A DNA stretch of 64,000 bases from Atopobiaceae bacterium (GCA_022483015.1 JAKVOB010000001.1:744001-808000), one strand, 5' to 3'; shown: positions 34,715 to 44,160, counted from the first letter of the stretch. Notes: generated by a model not told the origin, from the letters alone. Made by a program: numbers and translations.

Positions 34715-37639
34715 ATGGAAGACAAGAGGGAGAGGGACGACGAAGGTGCACGCTCGGCGCGCACGACCCGTCGCGTGCGCCATTCCCGTCGGGGCCTCAT
34801 GGGGGCTCTCGAGGCCTCCGAGGACAAGCTCGCGGTCTGGGAGCAGTCCCGTCCTGGTCGTTTCCGCGCCGCCTACTGGCGCTGCTACAACAGGGCGTTC
34901 CTTCTCCTTCTGCTCGTCGTGCTTGGCACCTATCTCGTGAACGGTCGCTCCATCGTGTGGCGGGTGGACGGACTTGAGCAGTACTACCAGTTCTTCGCCT
35001 ATGAGGGGGAGTGGCTGAGGGGAATCCTCTCGTCCCTCCTCTCCGGGCAGGGGCTCCAGGTGCCGCTCTGGACCTGGGACCTGGGCTATGGGGCCGACAT
35101 CCCCACGACGCTCGATGTCATCTTCGACCCCGTGAACCTGTTCTCCGCGCTCGTGCCGGTACGCTATTCCGAGTATGCCTATCAGGCCTGCGTCGTCCTG
35201 CGCCTCTATCTGGCCGGTATCGCGTTCTCCGCCTATGCCCTGCGCCGCGGCAGCTCCCGTTTCGGCACGCTGGCGGGTGCCATGACCTACGCGTTCTCGG
35301 CCACCCTGCTCGAGGGGCTCGTCTGGCCCGGTTCCATGGTGGGGGCCATCCTGTTCCCCCTCGTCCTTCTCGGCGTGGAGAAGGTCCTTGCTGGCGAGCG
35401 GCCCTACCTGCTCATAGGCATGGGCGTGTTGCTCTTCGTGGCCTCCTACTACTACGGCTACATCATCGCCATCTTCCTCGTCGCCTACTGCCTCGTGCGC
35501 GTCCGACAGGTCGAGGGGACCTTGGCGCCTCGTGTCGTACTCTCATGGGCCGTGCGAATCGGTGGGTGCCTCGTGCTGGCCATCGCCGTCTCGGCCTTCT
35601 CGCTCGTGCCTGCCGTCGAGGCCTTGACGGGCATGAGCCGGTTCACCTCGAGTTCGGTCACCGAGAGCATCACCTATTCGCTCTCGTACTATCTTGGGAT
35701 CGGTCCGGGGCTCGTGTCGGGGTATGTGGTGGGGAGCGACTGCTACGTGGGGTATGGGGCAGTCGCCCTGCTGGCTTGCGCGTCGTTGCTCTGCCATAGG
35801 CACGAGCATCGTGCCCTGAGAATCGCGCTCGTCGCGTGCACGGCCATGCTGCTCGTACCCCTTGCCGGCAGCATCATGAACGGTGGGAACTACGCCACCA
35901 ACCGCTGGGTCTTCGTCTATGCCGCCCTTGTCTCCTATGTCGTCTCGATCGAGGCACCTCGGCTGCTCCATCTCGAGCGGCATGACCTCTATGTGCTCAT
36001 TGGCGTGGGCATAGGCCTTGCCGTATGGACGTTCGTGGTGGCGAGCGCGCGTACCGAGGGGAACGTCGCGGCGCTGTTCTGCGTGCTTGCCGTCCTGCTC
36101 GTCCTCGCGCTCGACGACGTCGCGCCTCGTCGTCGTCGCTATCTGCTCATGACCTGCCTGGTCTGCTCGCTCAGCATCAATGCCTTCTACTTCATCGATT
36201 CGAGCGAGGGCGGCGTGTCGACCAACGACTCGGCCCTCACGGCGATGTATACGGGTCTGACCTCGGATAACCCCACGAGCCTGGCCACCACGATTGACGA
36301 TGACTCCTTCTGGCGCCTTGATGTCGATCCAGCCGGTTCCACCGTGGCCGGAGGGCATTACTCGATCCCTTCGAATTCCGGTCTGCTCCAGGACCTCAAG
36401 AGCTACAACTTCTACAGCTCCATCTATGACTCTGACGTCGACCGCTTCCACACAGAGCTCGGGCTCTGCGACGCAGACGTCAACTTCTTGTATGACAACC
36501 TCGGCGGTCGCTCGGCGCTCGAGGCAATCTGCTCCACCAAGTACTACCTCGTCCCGGACGAGGGGGACATCACCGCTGCCTATGGCTATGACACCACGGT
36601 CGTGGCCCAGGGACAGGTGAACGGCGAGTCCTATAAGGTCTACGAGGCCGATGACGCCCTGCCACTGGGCTTCACCTATTCGAGCGTCATCTCTCGCTCG
36701 ACCTATGACTCGCTTTCCATGGCAGGCAAGCAGGAGGCCCTCCTCCAGGGGTGTGTCGTGAGCGATGACGAGGCATCATCCACCAGCGTCCCCACGACCG
36801 AGCCCACCATCGAGAGCACCACGGTCGACTCGTCCGTGGTCTCCAGCAGCGGCTGCTCCGTCTCTGACGGCTCCATCAAGGTGGATTCCGCGGGGGCCAC
36901 CGTGACCCTTTCCTGCGCCGGCCTTTCGGGCAGTGACACCTATCTCCAATTTACCAACCTCCAATACGAGAGCCTCCTGCCGAGCGAGGCCTATTCCTCA
37001 GACCAGTGGAATGCGCTGCGCTGGTATCAGAAGGCGAAGGTCCTGCTCGAGGACCAGAGCTACTCGTGCCCATCCGGCTATAGGATCAGTGCCTCTGCGG
37101 ACAAGGGGAGCGCTGCTCGTTTCATAAGCAACAGCAGGTCGACCTCCCACATGTATGGTGGAAAGACCAATTGGCTGCTTGACCTTGGGTACTCTGACGA
37201 GGCACAGTCAACGGTGACCTTGACGTTCAATACGACCGGCATCTACACGTTCGACTCGATGGACATCGTGTGCCAGCCGCAGGACGGCTTTGACTCGCAG
37301 GTCGTCGCCCTTGGCGAGGAGACGATGCAGGATACCGTGGTCGGCTGCAACTCGGTGACGGGCGACGTCTCGCTCTCGTCCGAGAGGATGCTGTACTTCT
37401 CGATACCCTATTCGAGTGGCTGGACGGCAACCGTCGACGGAGAGCCGGCGACGCTCATAGAGGCCAACACCGCCTTCATGGCGCTCGACCTTCCGGCGGG
37501 GGAGCATACCATCGAGCTCCACTACATGACGCCCGGACTTCGCGAGGGTGCGGCCGTGAGCATGTGCGGCCTTGCGGCGCTTGTGGGTGTCATAGTGTTG
37601 CAGGAACGACACAGGAGAGGGACGAAGGGTGGCAAGTGA
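34715..37639 (+). CDS. YfhO-family membrane glycosyltransferase
   Basis: A 974-aa polytopic protein. A charged N-terminus (1-60) is followed by about a dozen helices to about residue 490, an extracellular beta-rich domain (about 500-935) and a final helix (about 945-962). Early loop RVDGLEQYYQFFAYEGEWLR and TLDVIFDPVNLFSAL resemble the GT-C catalytic loop of YfhO/GtlB proteins, which transfer a sugar from undecaprenyl phosphate to teichoic acid outside the cell. The C-terminal YSSGWTATVDGEPATL and ALDLPAGEHTIELHYMTPG are typical of the family. It starts 5 bases after the ATP-grasp stop. Confidence 0.88.
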   Translation: MEDKRERDDEGARSARTTRRVRHSRRGLMGALEASEDKLAVWEQSRPGRFRAAYWRCYNRAFLLLLLVVLGTYLVNGRSIVWRVDGLEQYYQFFAYEGEWLRGILSSLLSGQGLQVPLWTWDLGYGADIPTTLDVIFDPVNLFSALVPVRYSEYAYQACVVLRLYLAGIAFSAYALRRGSSRFGTLAGAMTYAFSATLLEGLVWPGSMVGAILFPLVLLGVEKVLAGERPYLLIGMGVLLFVASYYYGYIIAIFLVAYCLVRVRQVEGTLAPRVVLSWAVRIGGCLVLAIAVSAFSLVPAVEALTGMSRFTSSSVTESITYSLSYYLGIGPGLVSGYVVGSDCYVGYGAVALLACASLLCHRHEHRALRIALVACTAMLLVPLAGSIMNGGNYATNRWVFVYAALVSYVVSIEAPRLLHLERHDLYVLIGVGIGLAVWTFVVASARTEGNVAALFCVLAVLLVLALDDVAPRRRRYLLMTCLVCSLSINAFYFIDSSEGGVSTNDSALTAMYTGLTSDNPTSLATTIDDDSFWRLDVDPAGSTVAGGHYSIPSNSGLLQDLKSYNFYSSIYDSDVDRFHTELGLCDADVNFLYDNLGGRSALEAICSTKYYLVPDEGDITAAYGYDTTVVAQGQVNGESYKVYEADDALPLGFTYSSVISRSTYDSLSMAGKQEALLQGCVVSDDEASSTSVPTTEPTIESTTVDSSVVSSSGCSVSDGSIKVDSAGATVTLSCAGLSGSDTYLQFTNLQYESLLPSEAYSSDQWNALRWYQKAKVLLEDQSYSCPSGYRISASADKGSAARFISNSRSTSHMYGGKTNWLLDLGYSDEAQSTVTLTFNTTGIYTFDSMDIVCQPQDGFDSQVVALGEETMQDTVVGCNSVTGDVSLSSERMLYFSIPYSSGWTATVDGEPATLIEANTAFMALDLPAGEHTIELHYMTPGLREGAAVSMCGLAALVGVIVLQERHRRGTKGGK

Positions 37640-38898
37640 TGGGTGACATGCAGACAAGTGACGTGCTCGAGCGGTTCCTGCGCTATGTGCAGGTGGACTC
37701 GCAGTCCGACCCGGCGCACGAGGACGTGACGCCTTCCACGGCGTGCCAGCATGACATGGCGACCCTGCTCGCTGGAGAGCTCAGGGACCTGGGCTGCGCG
37801 GATGCCACGGCCGACGGGCACGCCTACGTCACCGCCACGGTGCCGGCCTCGACCGGAGCCGTGGGTCTGCCGGCCCTCGGGCTCTGCGCGCACATCGACA
37901 CCTCGTTCGACGCGCCGGCGCATGCCGTGAGCCCGCACATCGTACGCTACGAGGGAGGTGCGCTCGTCTCCGGCGTGGTCGACGGCCGTGAGGTGGCCTC
38001 GACGCCCGAGACGAACCCCGACCTGGCCCAGATGGTGGGCTGCGACATCGTCTGCTCCGATGGCACCACGCTCCTCTCGGCAGATGACAAGGCTGGCGTC
38101 GCCGAGGTCATGGCCCTGGTGGCCCGCCTCGCGGCCGACCCGACCCTTCCGCACCCCACGCTGAAGATCGCCTTCGTGCCCGACGAGGAGATCGGCCATG
38201 GTGCGTCCCTGCTCGACCTCGACCGCTTCGGCGCGGCCTGGTGCTACACCGTGGACGGCGAGGAGCTGGGTGAGTACAACTACGAGTGCTTCTCGGCATC
38301 GCAGGCCACGGTGCATGCGGTGGGCACGATGGTCCATCCGGGCAGTGCCAAGGATGTCATGGTGAACGCCCTCACGGTCCTGCGCGAGTTCGACGAGATG
38401 CTGCCTGCCTGGGAGCGCCCCGAGCATACCTGCGGCTACGAGGGCTACTACCACGCGCTCTCGATGTCGGGCTCGGCGGCGGAGGCCACGTACACCTACA
38501 TCGTGCGCGACTTCGACGCGCAGGCCTTCGCGGGTCGCGAGCAGACGCTCCGTGACGTCGCCGCCTTCCTGAACGCGCGATACGGCACGAGCGCCCATGT
38601 GGACGTGGACGTCCGCGAGGAGTACCGCAACATGGCCGAGAAGTTCGACGGGCTCGGCTTCCTCATCGACAACGCAGCCGAGGCCAACCGCCTGGCTGGC
38701 ATTGACGCGCATGCGGCGGCGGTGCGCGGCGGCACCGATGGCGCGCAGCTCACCTTCCGCGGCCTGCCCTGCCCCAACCTGGCGACCGGCTGCCACAACG
38801 CCCATAGCGTGCGCGAGTTCGTGGCCGTCCGTGACCTCGAGGCGACGGTCGAGGTGCTGACCGCCCTCGTGGGGCTCTTCGCCGTCCCGCAGGAGTAG
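37639..38898 (+). CDS. pepT: Peptidase T (tripeptide aminopeptidase)
   Basis: A Zn-dependent M20B aminopeptidase releasing the N-terminal residue of tripeptides in the cytosol. Zn-site motifs: LGLCAHIDTSFDAP (His/Asp), LLSADDKAGVAEVMAL (bridging Asp), FVPDEEIGHGA (catalytic Glu pair), TVDGEELG and the C-terminal His in CHNAHSVREF. At 419 aa it is near the family norm of about 410. The ATG at 37639 overlaps the YfhO stop (TGATG), so it is coupled to the glycan operon although its role is metabolic. Confidence 0.93.
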   Translation: MGDMQTSDVLERFLRYVQVDSQSDPAHEDVTPSTACQHDMATLLAGELRDLGCADATADGHAYVTATVPASTGAVGLPALGLCAHIDTSFDAPAHAVSPHIVRYEGGALVSGVVDGREVASTPETNPDLAQMVGCDIVCSDGTTLLSADDKAGVAEVMALVARLAADPTLPHPTLKIAFVPDEEIGHGASLLDLDRFGAAWCYTVDGEELGEYNYECFSASQATVHAVGTMVHPGSAKDVMVNALTVLREFDEMLPAWERPEHTCGYEGYYHALSMSGSAAEATYTYIVRDFDAQAFAGREQTLRDVAAFLNARYGTSAHVDVDVREEYRNMAEKFDGLGFLIDNAAEANRLAGIDAHAAAVRGGTDGAQLTFRGLPCPNLATGCHNAHSVREFVAVRDLEATVEVLTALVGLFAVPQE

Positions 38899-38950
38899 CG
38901 GCACGTCGTCCTTCTCGTCCCGATCGGCCTGCGCCGCGGTCCACCCTCAT

Positions 38951-39012
38951 GTCGAGGTAGCGCCTTCGGCACCTTCTGACCCCTCAAAAGGTGCCGAAGG
39001 CGCTACCTCGAC
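38951..39012. terminator. Perfect 25-bp hairpin between convergent pepT and scrB
   Basis: Arms 38951-38975 and 38988-39012 are exact complements around a 12-base loop (arms begin GTCGAGGTAGCGCC). Symmetric, with no U-tract. Same geometry as the 24-bp hairpin at 19831-19890. Confidence 0.75.
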
Positions 39013-39045
39013 GCCATCTGTCGAGAGGAACGGTCCCGCCGGGTC

Positions 39046-40500
39046 TTAGCGGGTGCCTGCAAGCGCCTCGCTCATCACGTCGGCCATAGGCCAGACGTGG
39101 GTCTCGGCATCCCCGCAGGAGACGTCCAGGCGGACGGCGGACGTGGACGGGTACCAGCGCGTCGTCATCACCGTGGCACCTCCGTCGAGGTAGACCTCCA
39201 TGATCGAGCGGTCGCAGAGGATGCGCAGGTCGTCGACGTGGCCCACATGCGCCCGCCGTACGTCGCGCCCGTCGCCGGCCGTGCCGTCGAAGGCGAGCGT
39301 GAGGGAGCCGTCATCGCATGCCAGGACGACCGAGCCGTTGCTCGCGGCCGCCAGCGTGACCTTCCAGGAGCTGGCTGTGATGCCCGTGACCTCGAGGTCG
39401 AAGCGGCCGTGCTCGAAGGTGACCTCGTCGTCCAGCAGCGGGGCCTCGTTGCCGCGCAGACGGGCGAGCTCGCCCACGGGACGCTGGCAGACGGTGCCGT
39501 TGCTGCCTCGTGTGAGCTCGCGAGGGACGGTGAGGCAGTGCATCCATCCGAGCTCGCCGGTCGGATTGCCATAGGGGACGTCGGGAAGGCCTGCCCAGCC
39601 GATGAGGACGGTACGACCGTCGTCCGTGGCGAAGGTCTGCGGCGCGTAGAAGTCGAAGCCGAGGTCCCACTCGCGGAAGTCGTCGACGTCCACATGGCGG
39701 AGTGGCACGCCATCCTCCGCCATAGCGTCGGCCGAGAGGAGCCTGTCCTCGAGCGGCACGTAGCCGGACTGGTAGACGTTCTGGAAGCGCAGGTGCCCAT
39801 GCTCGAGACCTTGCGGGCAGAATGCCAGGTACTCATGGCCGTCGAGCGAGACCCGGTCGGGGCACTCCCACATGTAGCCGAAGGCGCCGGGCGTGCCTGG
39901 GCGCACCTCCTCCTCGAGCTCCCAGGTCGCACCGTCGTCATCCGAGCGATAGACGAGGGCGGCTCCCTCGGAGTCGAGGCCGCGAGCCCCCAGCAGCATG
40001 TGGAGCGTGCCCGCCTGTCTCCAGACCTTCGGGTCGCGCACATGGCACGAGCACCAGGAGGGATAGTCGGCGTTGCGAAGGACCACGCGCTTGCTCGAGA
40101 GGTGCTCGCCGTCGGCCGAGGTGACCTCGATCTGGTTGGCGAGCCTGCCGCTCGTGATGTAGTCGTGCTTGCCCGGCAGCTTGACGTTGCCGGTGTAGAC
40201 CAGGTGCAGGAGACCGTCGTCACCTACGAAGGCCGATCCGGAGTAGGCGCCGGTGGCGTCGTCTGCGGTGTCGGGCATGAGGGCCATGCCCTGCCATTCC
40301 CACGTGACGAGGTCGCGGCTCGTGAGGTGGCCCCACCCACGGGTGGCATCCAAGGCGGGCCAGTCGGGGGAGCACTGGCAGAACACGTGGTAGGTGCCCT
40401 CGAACTGGCAGAGGCCGTTGGGGTCGTTCACCCAGCCGGCTGGCGGCAGCAGGTGGAAGCCGGGACGCCAGATGTCACGTGCTGAGGGGCTGCCGGTCAT
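39046..40500 (-). CDS. scrB: Sucrose-6-phosphate hydrolase (GH32 invertase)
   Basis: Hydrolyses sucrose-6-phosphate from the PTS to glucose-6-P and fructose. The 484-aa protein has the GH32 five-blade propeller and C-terminal beta-sandwich: nucleophile Asp26 in WVNDPNG, the transition-state stabiliser in HVRDPKVW, acid/base Glu in MWECPDR, and WDLGFDFYAPQTF. There is no signal peptide, so it is intracellular. Start ATG 40500 follows AAAGGAACACC. It lies downstream of scrA on the same strand, with a 230-base gap containing a possible hairpin. Confidence 0.92.
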   Translation of the reverse strand: MTGSPSARDIWRPGFHLLPPAGWVNDPNGLCQFEGTYHVFCQCSPDWPALDATRGWGHLTSRDLVTWEWQGMALMPDTADDATGAYSGSAFVGDDGLLHLVYTGNVKLPGKHDYITSGRLANQIEVTSADGEHLSSKRVVLRNADYPSWCSCHVRDPKVWRQAGTLHMLLGARGLDSEGAALVYRSDDDGATWELEEEVRPGTPGAFGYMWECPDRVSLDGHEYLAFCPQGLEHGHLRFQNVYQSGYVPLEDRLLSADAMAEDGVPLRHVDVDDFREWDLGFDFYAPQTFATDDGRTVLIGWAGLPDVPYGNPTGELGWMHCLTVPRELTRGSNGTVCQRPVGELARLRGNEAPLLDDEVTFEHGRFDLEVTGITASSWKVTLAAASNGSVVLACDDGSLTLAFDGTAGDGRDVRRAHVGHVDDLRILCDRSIMEVYLDGGATVMTTRWYPSTSAVRLDVSCGDAETHVWPMADVMSEALAGTR

Positions 40501-40730
40501 GGTGTTCCTTTCGGATGGTGTGGGGTGCGTGCAAGGCCCTTCGTCCTTGGGTTGCCAGACGGATGGGAGCGGGGGCCCAGCTTGCTGTCGACGAGTTCAC
40601 GCTGGTGGTGAGACGATCGATGAGGTGCGGGCGGAGGGGGAGGCTTCTGGACGAGTTCCGCAGCGCTCTGTGCGAGGACTGCTCGAGCCCAGAGGTCACC
40701 CCCTCCGCCCCTTCAGGCGATGTGCGTGGT
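40501..40730 (-). other. Gap between scrA and scrB
   Basis: It contains GCAAGGCCCTTCGTCCTTGGGTTGC (about 40531-40555), a likely small hairpin (GCAA...TTGC, AAGG...CCTT), and no gene. No ScrR-like operator is apparent, so scrB is probably read from the scrA promoter. Confidence 0.35.
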
Positions 40731-42686
40731 CTATCCCAGGACGATGACCTCGTCGCCGGCCTTCACGTCGGAGCCCTCGGCGGCGGACGTGTCCACCGAG
40801 GCGTACTTGTCGGTGTTGGTGACCACGATCGGGGTGATCGTGTCGTAGCCGGCGGCCTTGATGGCGTCGAGGTCGGCCTTGATGAGCAGGTCGCCCGCCT
40901 TCACATGGTCACCGGTGGCGACGCAGGCGGTGAACGGCGTGCCGCCCATCTCGACGGTGTCGAGGCCGATGTGGATGAGGACCTCGGCGCCCTTGTCGGA
41001 GACGATGCCGATGGCGTGCTTGGTCTCGAAGAGCATCGTGATGGTGCCGTCGCAGGGCGAGCAGACCTGGCCCTTGGCAGGCCTGATGGCGACGCCCTTG
41101 CCCATGACGCACTTCGCGAAGGTCTCGTCGGGGACGTCGGACATGGCCACGCAGGCGCCCTCGATGGGGGAGACGAGCGTCTCGGGCTCAGGGTCCTCGG
41201 TGCTGGGGAGCTCGGTGACGGTGGCGTCGCCGGCGTCCTGCTCGGACTCGTCGTCGACGGGGTCCTTGTAGAGGAAGAAGGAGATGCCGAAGGCGATGAC
41301 GAACGAGACGACCATGACGAGCGCGTACTGGAGCGTGCAGTTGGTGGTGGTGAGGAAGCCGAAGAGCCCGGTGATGCCCATGGCCGTGGCATAGACGCCG
41401 AGGATCGAGCTCACGGCTGCGCCGAAGGCGGCACCGATGCAGGCGGCGATGAAGGGCTTCATGTTAGGCAGGTTGACACCGAAGATGGCAGGTTCGGTGA
41501 TGCCGAGGAAGGCCGAGAGGGACGAGGGGAGTGCGAGCTCCTTGGTCTTGGCGCGCTTGGTCTTGACGGCGACGGCCAGGCAGGCGGCACCCTGGGCGAC
41601 GTTGGCGGCGGTGGCGATGGGCATCCAGGTGTCCATGGGGGTGGCCGCGGCGAGCATGCCCATCTCGAGGGCGTTGTACATGTGGTGGATGCCGCAGACC
41701 ACGGTAGGCGCATAGACCGCGCCGCAGAGGAACGCGCCGATGCCGAACGGGATGGTGATCAGGTACTCGACGCCGGAGAGGATCCAGTTCTCGAGGGTGG
41801 CGAAGACGGGCCCGAAGATGGTGAGCGTGAGGAAGCCGGTCACGAGGACGGTCACGAGCGGGGTCACGAAGAGGTCGATGATGTCAGGGACGTGCTTGTG
41901 CAGCTGGATCTCGAGCTTGGACATGAACCACACGGCGATGACCACGGGGATGACGTGTCCCTGGTAACCCGTGGCAGGCACCTGGTAGAGGCCTCCCAGC
42001 AGCGGGAAGTACGAGATGGCCTGTTTGACGATCGACTGGGCTCCCGTGACGGAGTCGGTCGCGATGGTGAAGGCGGTACCGGCCGTGATGCTAGGCACGT
42101 CCCATGCGCTCGTGAGCGAGGTATGGATCATGATCATGCCGATGACGGCACCCAGGTAGGGGTTGCCGCCGAAGACCTTGGCGGCCGAGAAGCCGATGAG
42201 GATCTGCAGGAAGACGAAGGACGCGTTGGAGAAGAGGCTGATCATCTGGAACTCGCCGGTGTCAGCGAGCGCCGGGAAGGCCTGGCCGAGGCCGTTGCAC
42301 AGGCCCATGAGCAGGCCGGATGCCACGATGGCGGGGATGATGGGGACGAAGACGTCGCCGAGGGCCTTGATGGCGCGCTGGAACCAGTTGCCCTTCCTGG
42401 CACCTGTGGCCTTGGCCTCGTCCTTGGAGGAGGCCTCGACGCCGCTGACCTTGATGAACTGGTCGTAGACCTTGTTGACCGTGCCGGTGCCGAAGATGAT
42501 CTGGAGCTGACCGGCAGCCGAGAAGACCCCCTTGACGCCCTCGGCGTCGTCGAGCGCCTTCTTGTTCACCTTCGAGTCATCGGCGATGACCAGACGCAGG
42601 CGTGTCGCGCAGTGCGCCGCCGACACGAGGTTGCCCTTGCCGCCGATGGCGGCGAGCACCTCTTCTGCTGCCTTCTTGTAGTCCAT
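40731..42686 (-). CDS. scrA: PTS sucrose-type transporter subunit IIBCA
   Basis: Imports and phosphorylates sucrose. The 651-aa protein carries IIB (1-85, phosphocysteine Cys26 in SAAHCATRLRL), a IIC membrane domain (about 105-465, with LGITEPAIFGVNLP and the GYQGHVIPV region) and a C-terminal glucose-type IIA (about 500-651, with GKGVAIRPAKG and the phosphohistidine region VLIHIGLDTV). A fused IIA removes the need for a separate Crr. Start ATG 42686 follows AGAGAGGA; an upstream in-frame ATG has no ribosome binding site and overlaps the operator. Scr regulation is indicated by two operators just upstream. Confidence 0.93.
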   Translation of the reverse strand: MDYKKAAEEVLAAIGGKGNLVSAAHCATRLRLVIADDSKVNKKALDDAEGVKGVFSAAGQLQIIFGTGTVNKVYDQFIKVSGVEASSKDEAKATGARKGNWFQRAIKALGDVFVPIIPAIVASGLLMGLCNGLGQAFPALADTGEFQMISLFSNASFVFLQILIGFSAAKVFGGNPYLGAVIGMIMIHTSLTSAWDVPSITAGTAFTIATDSVTGAQSIVKQAISYFPLLGGLYQVPATGYQGHVIPVVIAVWFMSKLEIQLHKHVPDIIDLFVTPLVTVLVTGFLTLTIFGPVFATLENWILSGVEYLITIPFGIGAFLCGAVYAPTVVCGIHHMYNALEMGMLAAATPMDTWMPIATAANVAQGAACLAVAVKTKRAKTKELALPSSLSAFLGITEPAIFGVNLPNMKPFIAACIGAAFGAAVSSILGVYATAMGITGLFGFLTTTNCTLQYALVMVVSFVIAFGISFFLYKDPVDDESEQDAGDATVTELPSTEDPEPETLVSPIEGACVAMSDVPDETFAKCVMGKGVAIRPAKGQVCSPCDGTITMLFETKHAIGIVSDKGAEVLIHIGLDTVEMGGTPFTACVATGDHVKAGDLLIKADLDAIKAAGYDTITPIVVTNTDKYASVDTSAAEGSDVKAGDEVIVLG

Positions 42687-42713
42687 CTTGTGTCCTCTCT
42701 GCTTGGCTCGATG

Positions 42714-42727
42714 CGGAAACGGTTCCA
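42714..42727. promoter_or_regulatory. ScrR-type operator O1 (scrA)
   Basis: CGGAAACGGTTCCA matches the pattern TGGAAwCGkwwCCA shared by three sites in this locus. It is 28 bases before the scrA start, where bound repressor would block transcription. Confidence 0.65.
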
Positions 42728-42789
42728 TACAGACCGCGAAAAAAGAACGGGAACGATTCGAGGTGGCCTGTGTTTCTCGCCGTCTGATG

Positions 42790-42803
42790 TGGAATCGGTA
42801 CCA
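42790..42803. promoter_or_regulatory. ScrR-type operator O2 (scrA)
   Basis: TGGAATCGGTACCA lies 76 bp upstream of O1 and fits the same near-palindrome. Two spaced operators are common for LacI-type sugar repressors. Confidence 0.65.
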
Positions 42804-42958
42804 CGTTCAAGAAGGATGATACGACCGCTTTCGAGAGGAACCATCGAGAACGACCAACATCGGCCAGAAGTCACCGCGAGCGGTCGGTAATGGGTGCTGG
42901 GCGGCGTTCGAGGCGCTCACGGGCTGCATCGGCCGAGCCGACGGTCGCTCATCGCGAG

Positions 42959-43123
42959 CCGCGGGTCACCATCGCCAGGCAACGTCCCTTGACGCCCGCG
43001 TTGCCTGCCCGGAGTGACCCTGGTACCGGTCGCGGGCACCGCCGCGGGTCACCATCGCCAGGCAACGTCCCCTGACGCCCGCGTTGCCTGCCCGGAGTGA
43101 CCCTGGTACCGGTCGCGGGCACC
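42959..43123. repeat. Tandem duplication of an 82-bp hairpin unit after scrR
   Basis: Copies 42959-43040 and 43042-43123 differ at a single base (T/C in CGTCCCYTGACG) and are separated by one G. Each copy folds into a stem with outer GGGTCAC/GTGACCC and inner AGGCAACG/CGTTGCCT arms. The pair lies directly downstream of the scrR stop, so it is probably a recently duplicated transcription terminator. Confidence 0.8.
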
Positions 43124-43130
43124 TTCAGCG

Positions 43131-44111
43131 CTAGCGCGTGGACTCGCGCAGCACGAGCTCGTAGCCCATCTTGACCTCGCGGCGCACCTCGGCCTCGCCG
43201 CGCATCATGCTCACGAGCATGCGCGCCGCCTCGGAGCCGCTGGTGCGGTAGAACAGGTGGGCGGTCGAGAGCGGCGGCGTCATGACCTGCGAGAGCATCC
43301 CGTCGCCCATGCCGGTGACCGCGACCTTCCCCGGGATGTCGATGCCCCTCTCGTGCAAGGTCACCATGCAGCCGGCGGCGATGTTGTCGGTGGCGCAGAC
43401 GATGGCGTCGCACTCGGGGTGCGCGTCCATGAGGCGCGACGTCCCATCGCGGCCGCTCTCCATCGAGAAGTCCACGCCTACCAGCATGTCGTTGGGCACG
43501 CCGATGCCTGTCGCATGCGCGGCGTCGAGGAACGCCTGCCTCCGCATGTGACCCGCGGCCTTGTCGCGGTCGGTCACGCCCAGGAAGGCTGGGTGCCTGG
43601 CCGTCCCCATCACGTGTGCCGCAAGGTCGAGCATCGAGTTGTAGTCGTCGAAGAAGACGCATGAGTGCCTCTCGAGCCGCTGGCCCAGTACCACGACGGG
43701 CACCGACAGCTCCTTCATGGCCTTGAGGTGCTCTCCCGTGAAGATGGTGCCGATGAGGATGATGCCATCGACCTGCTTCTCGTCGAGGACGTGCAGGAAG
43801 CTCACCTCGGCGCGCTCGTCGTTATCGGTGTTGGCAAGCAGGGTGGAGTACTGCGCCTCGTCGAGGGTCGATGTGATGCCGGCGACCTCGCGACCGATGG
43901 CTTCCGAGTTGATCTTGGGGATGATGACGCCCACGAGGTGCGTCTGCCCGGTCCGCAGCGTCTGTGCGCGCGAGGAGGGGACGTATCCCGTCTCGTCGAT
44001 GACCTTCTGGATGCGCTCGCGCTTCTCGGCGCTCACGTAGCCATCGTTCAGGAAGCGCGACACCGTGGTACGTGACACGTCGGCGAGACGTGCGATCTCG
44101 TTGATGTTCAA
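43131..44111 (-). CDS. scrR: LacI-family sucrose operon repressor
   Basis: A 326-aa LacI repressor. The helix-turn-helix is INEIARLADVSRTTVSRFLN (residues 3-22), followed by an effector domain with GVIIPKINSEAIGREVAG, GIILIGTIFTGEHL, ATDNIAAGCMV and TGMGDGMLSQVM. The start is set at TTG 44111: GGGAG lies 6-7 bases upstream and family members begin MNINEIARLA. An upstream GTG at 44141 lacks a ribosome binding site. Position in front of scrA-scrB, and operators in both upstream regions, identify it as the sucrose regulator with autoregulation. Confidence 0.88.
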   Translation of the reverse strand: MNINEIARLADVSRTTVSRFLNDGYVSAEKRERIQKVIDETGYVPSSRAQTLRTGQTHLVGVIIPKINSEAIGREVAGITSTLDEAQYSTLLANTDNDERAEVSFLHVLDEKQVDGIILIGTIFTGEHLKAMKELSVPVVVLGQRLERHSCVFFDDYNSMLDLAAHVMGTARHPAFLGVTDRDKAAGHMRRQAFLDAAHATGIGVPNDMLVGVDFSMESGRDGTSRLMDAHPECDAIVCATDNIAAGCMVTLHERGIDIPGKVAVTGMGDGMLSQVMTPPLSTAHLFYRTSGSEAARMLVSMMRGEAEVRREVKMGYELVLRESTR

Positions 44112-44160
44112 GGTTGCTCCCTCGTATGTGGCTGTGCCCACGCGGATAGTCTACCCCGTG

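Noticed and set aside
40479-42890. 803-codon plus-strand frame opposite scrA
   Set aside because: It shadows the PTS gene, spans its promoter and operators, and has Gly/Asp-rich non-family sequence.
42959-43123. CRISPR-like or mobile-element repeat
   Set aside because: Only two abutting copies without spacers, each a hairpin located at a gene end, so a duplicated terminator is simpler.
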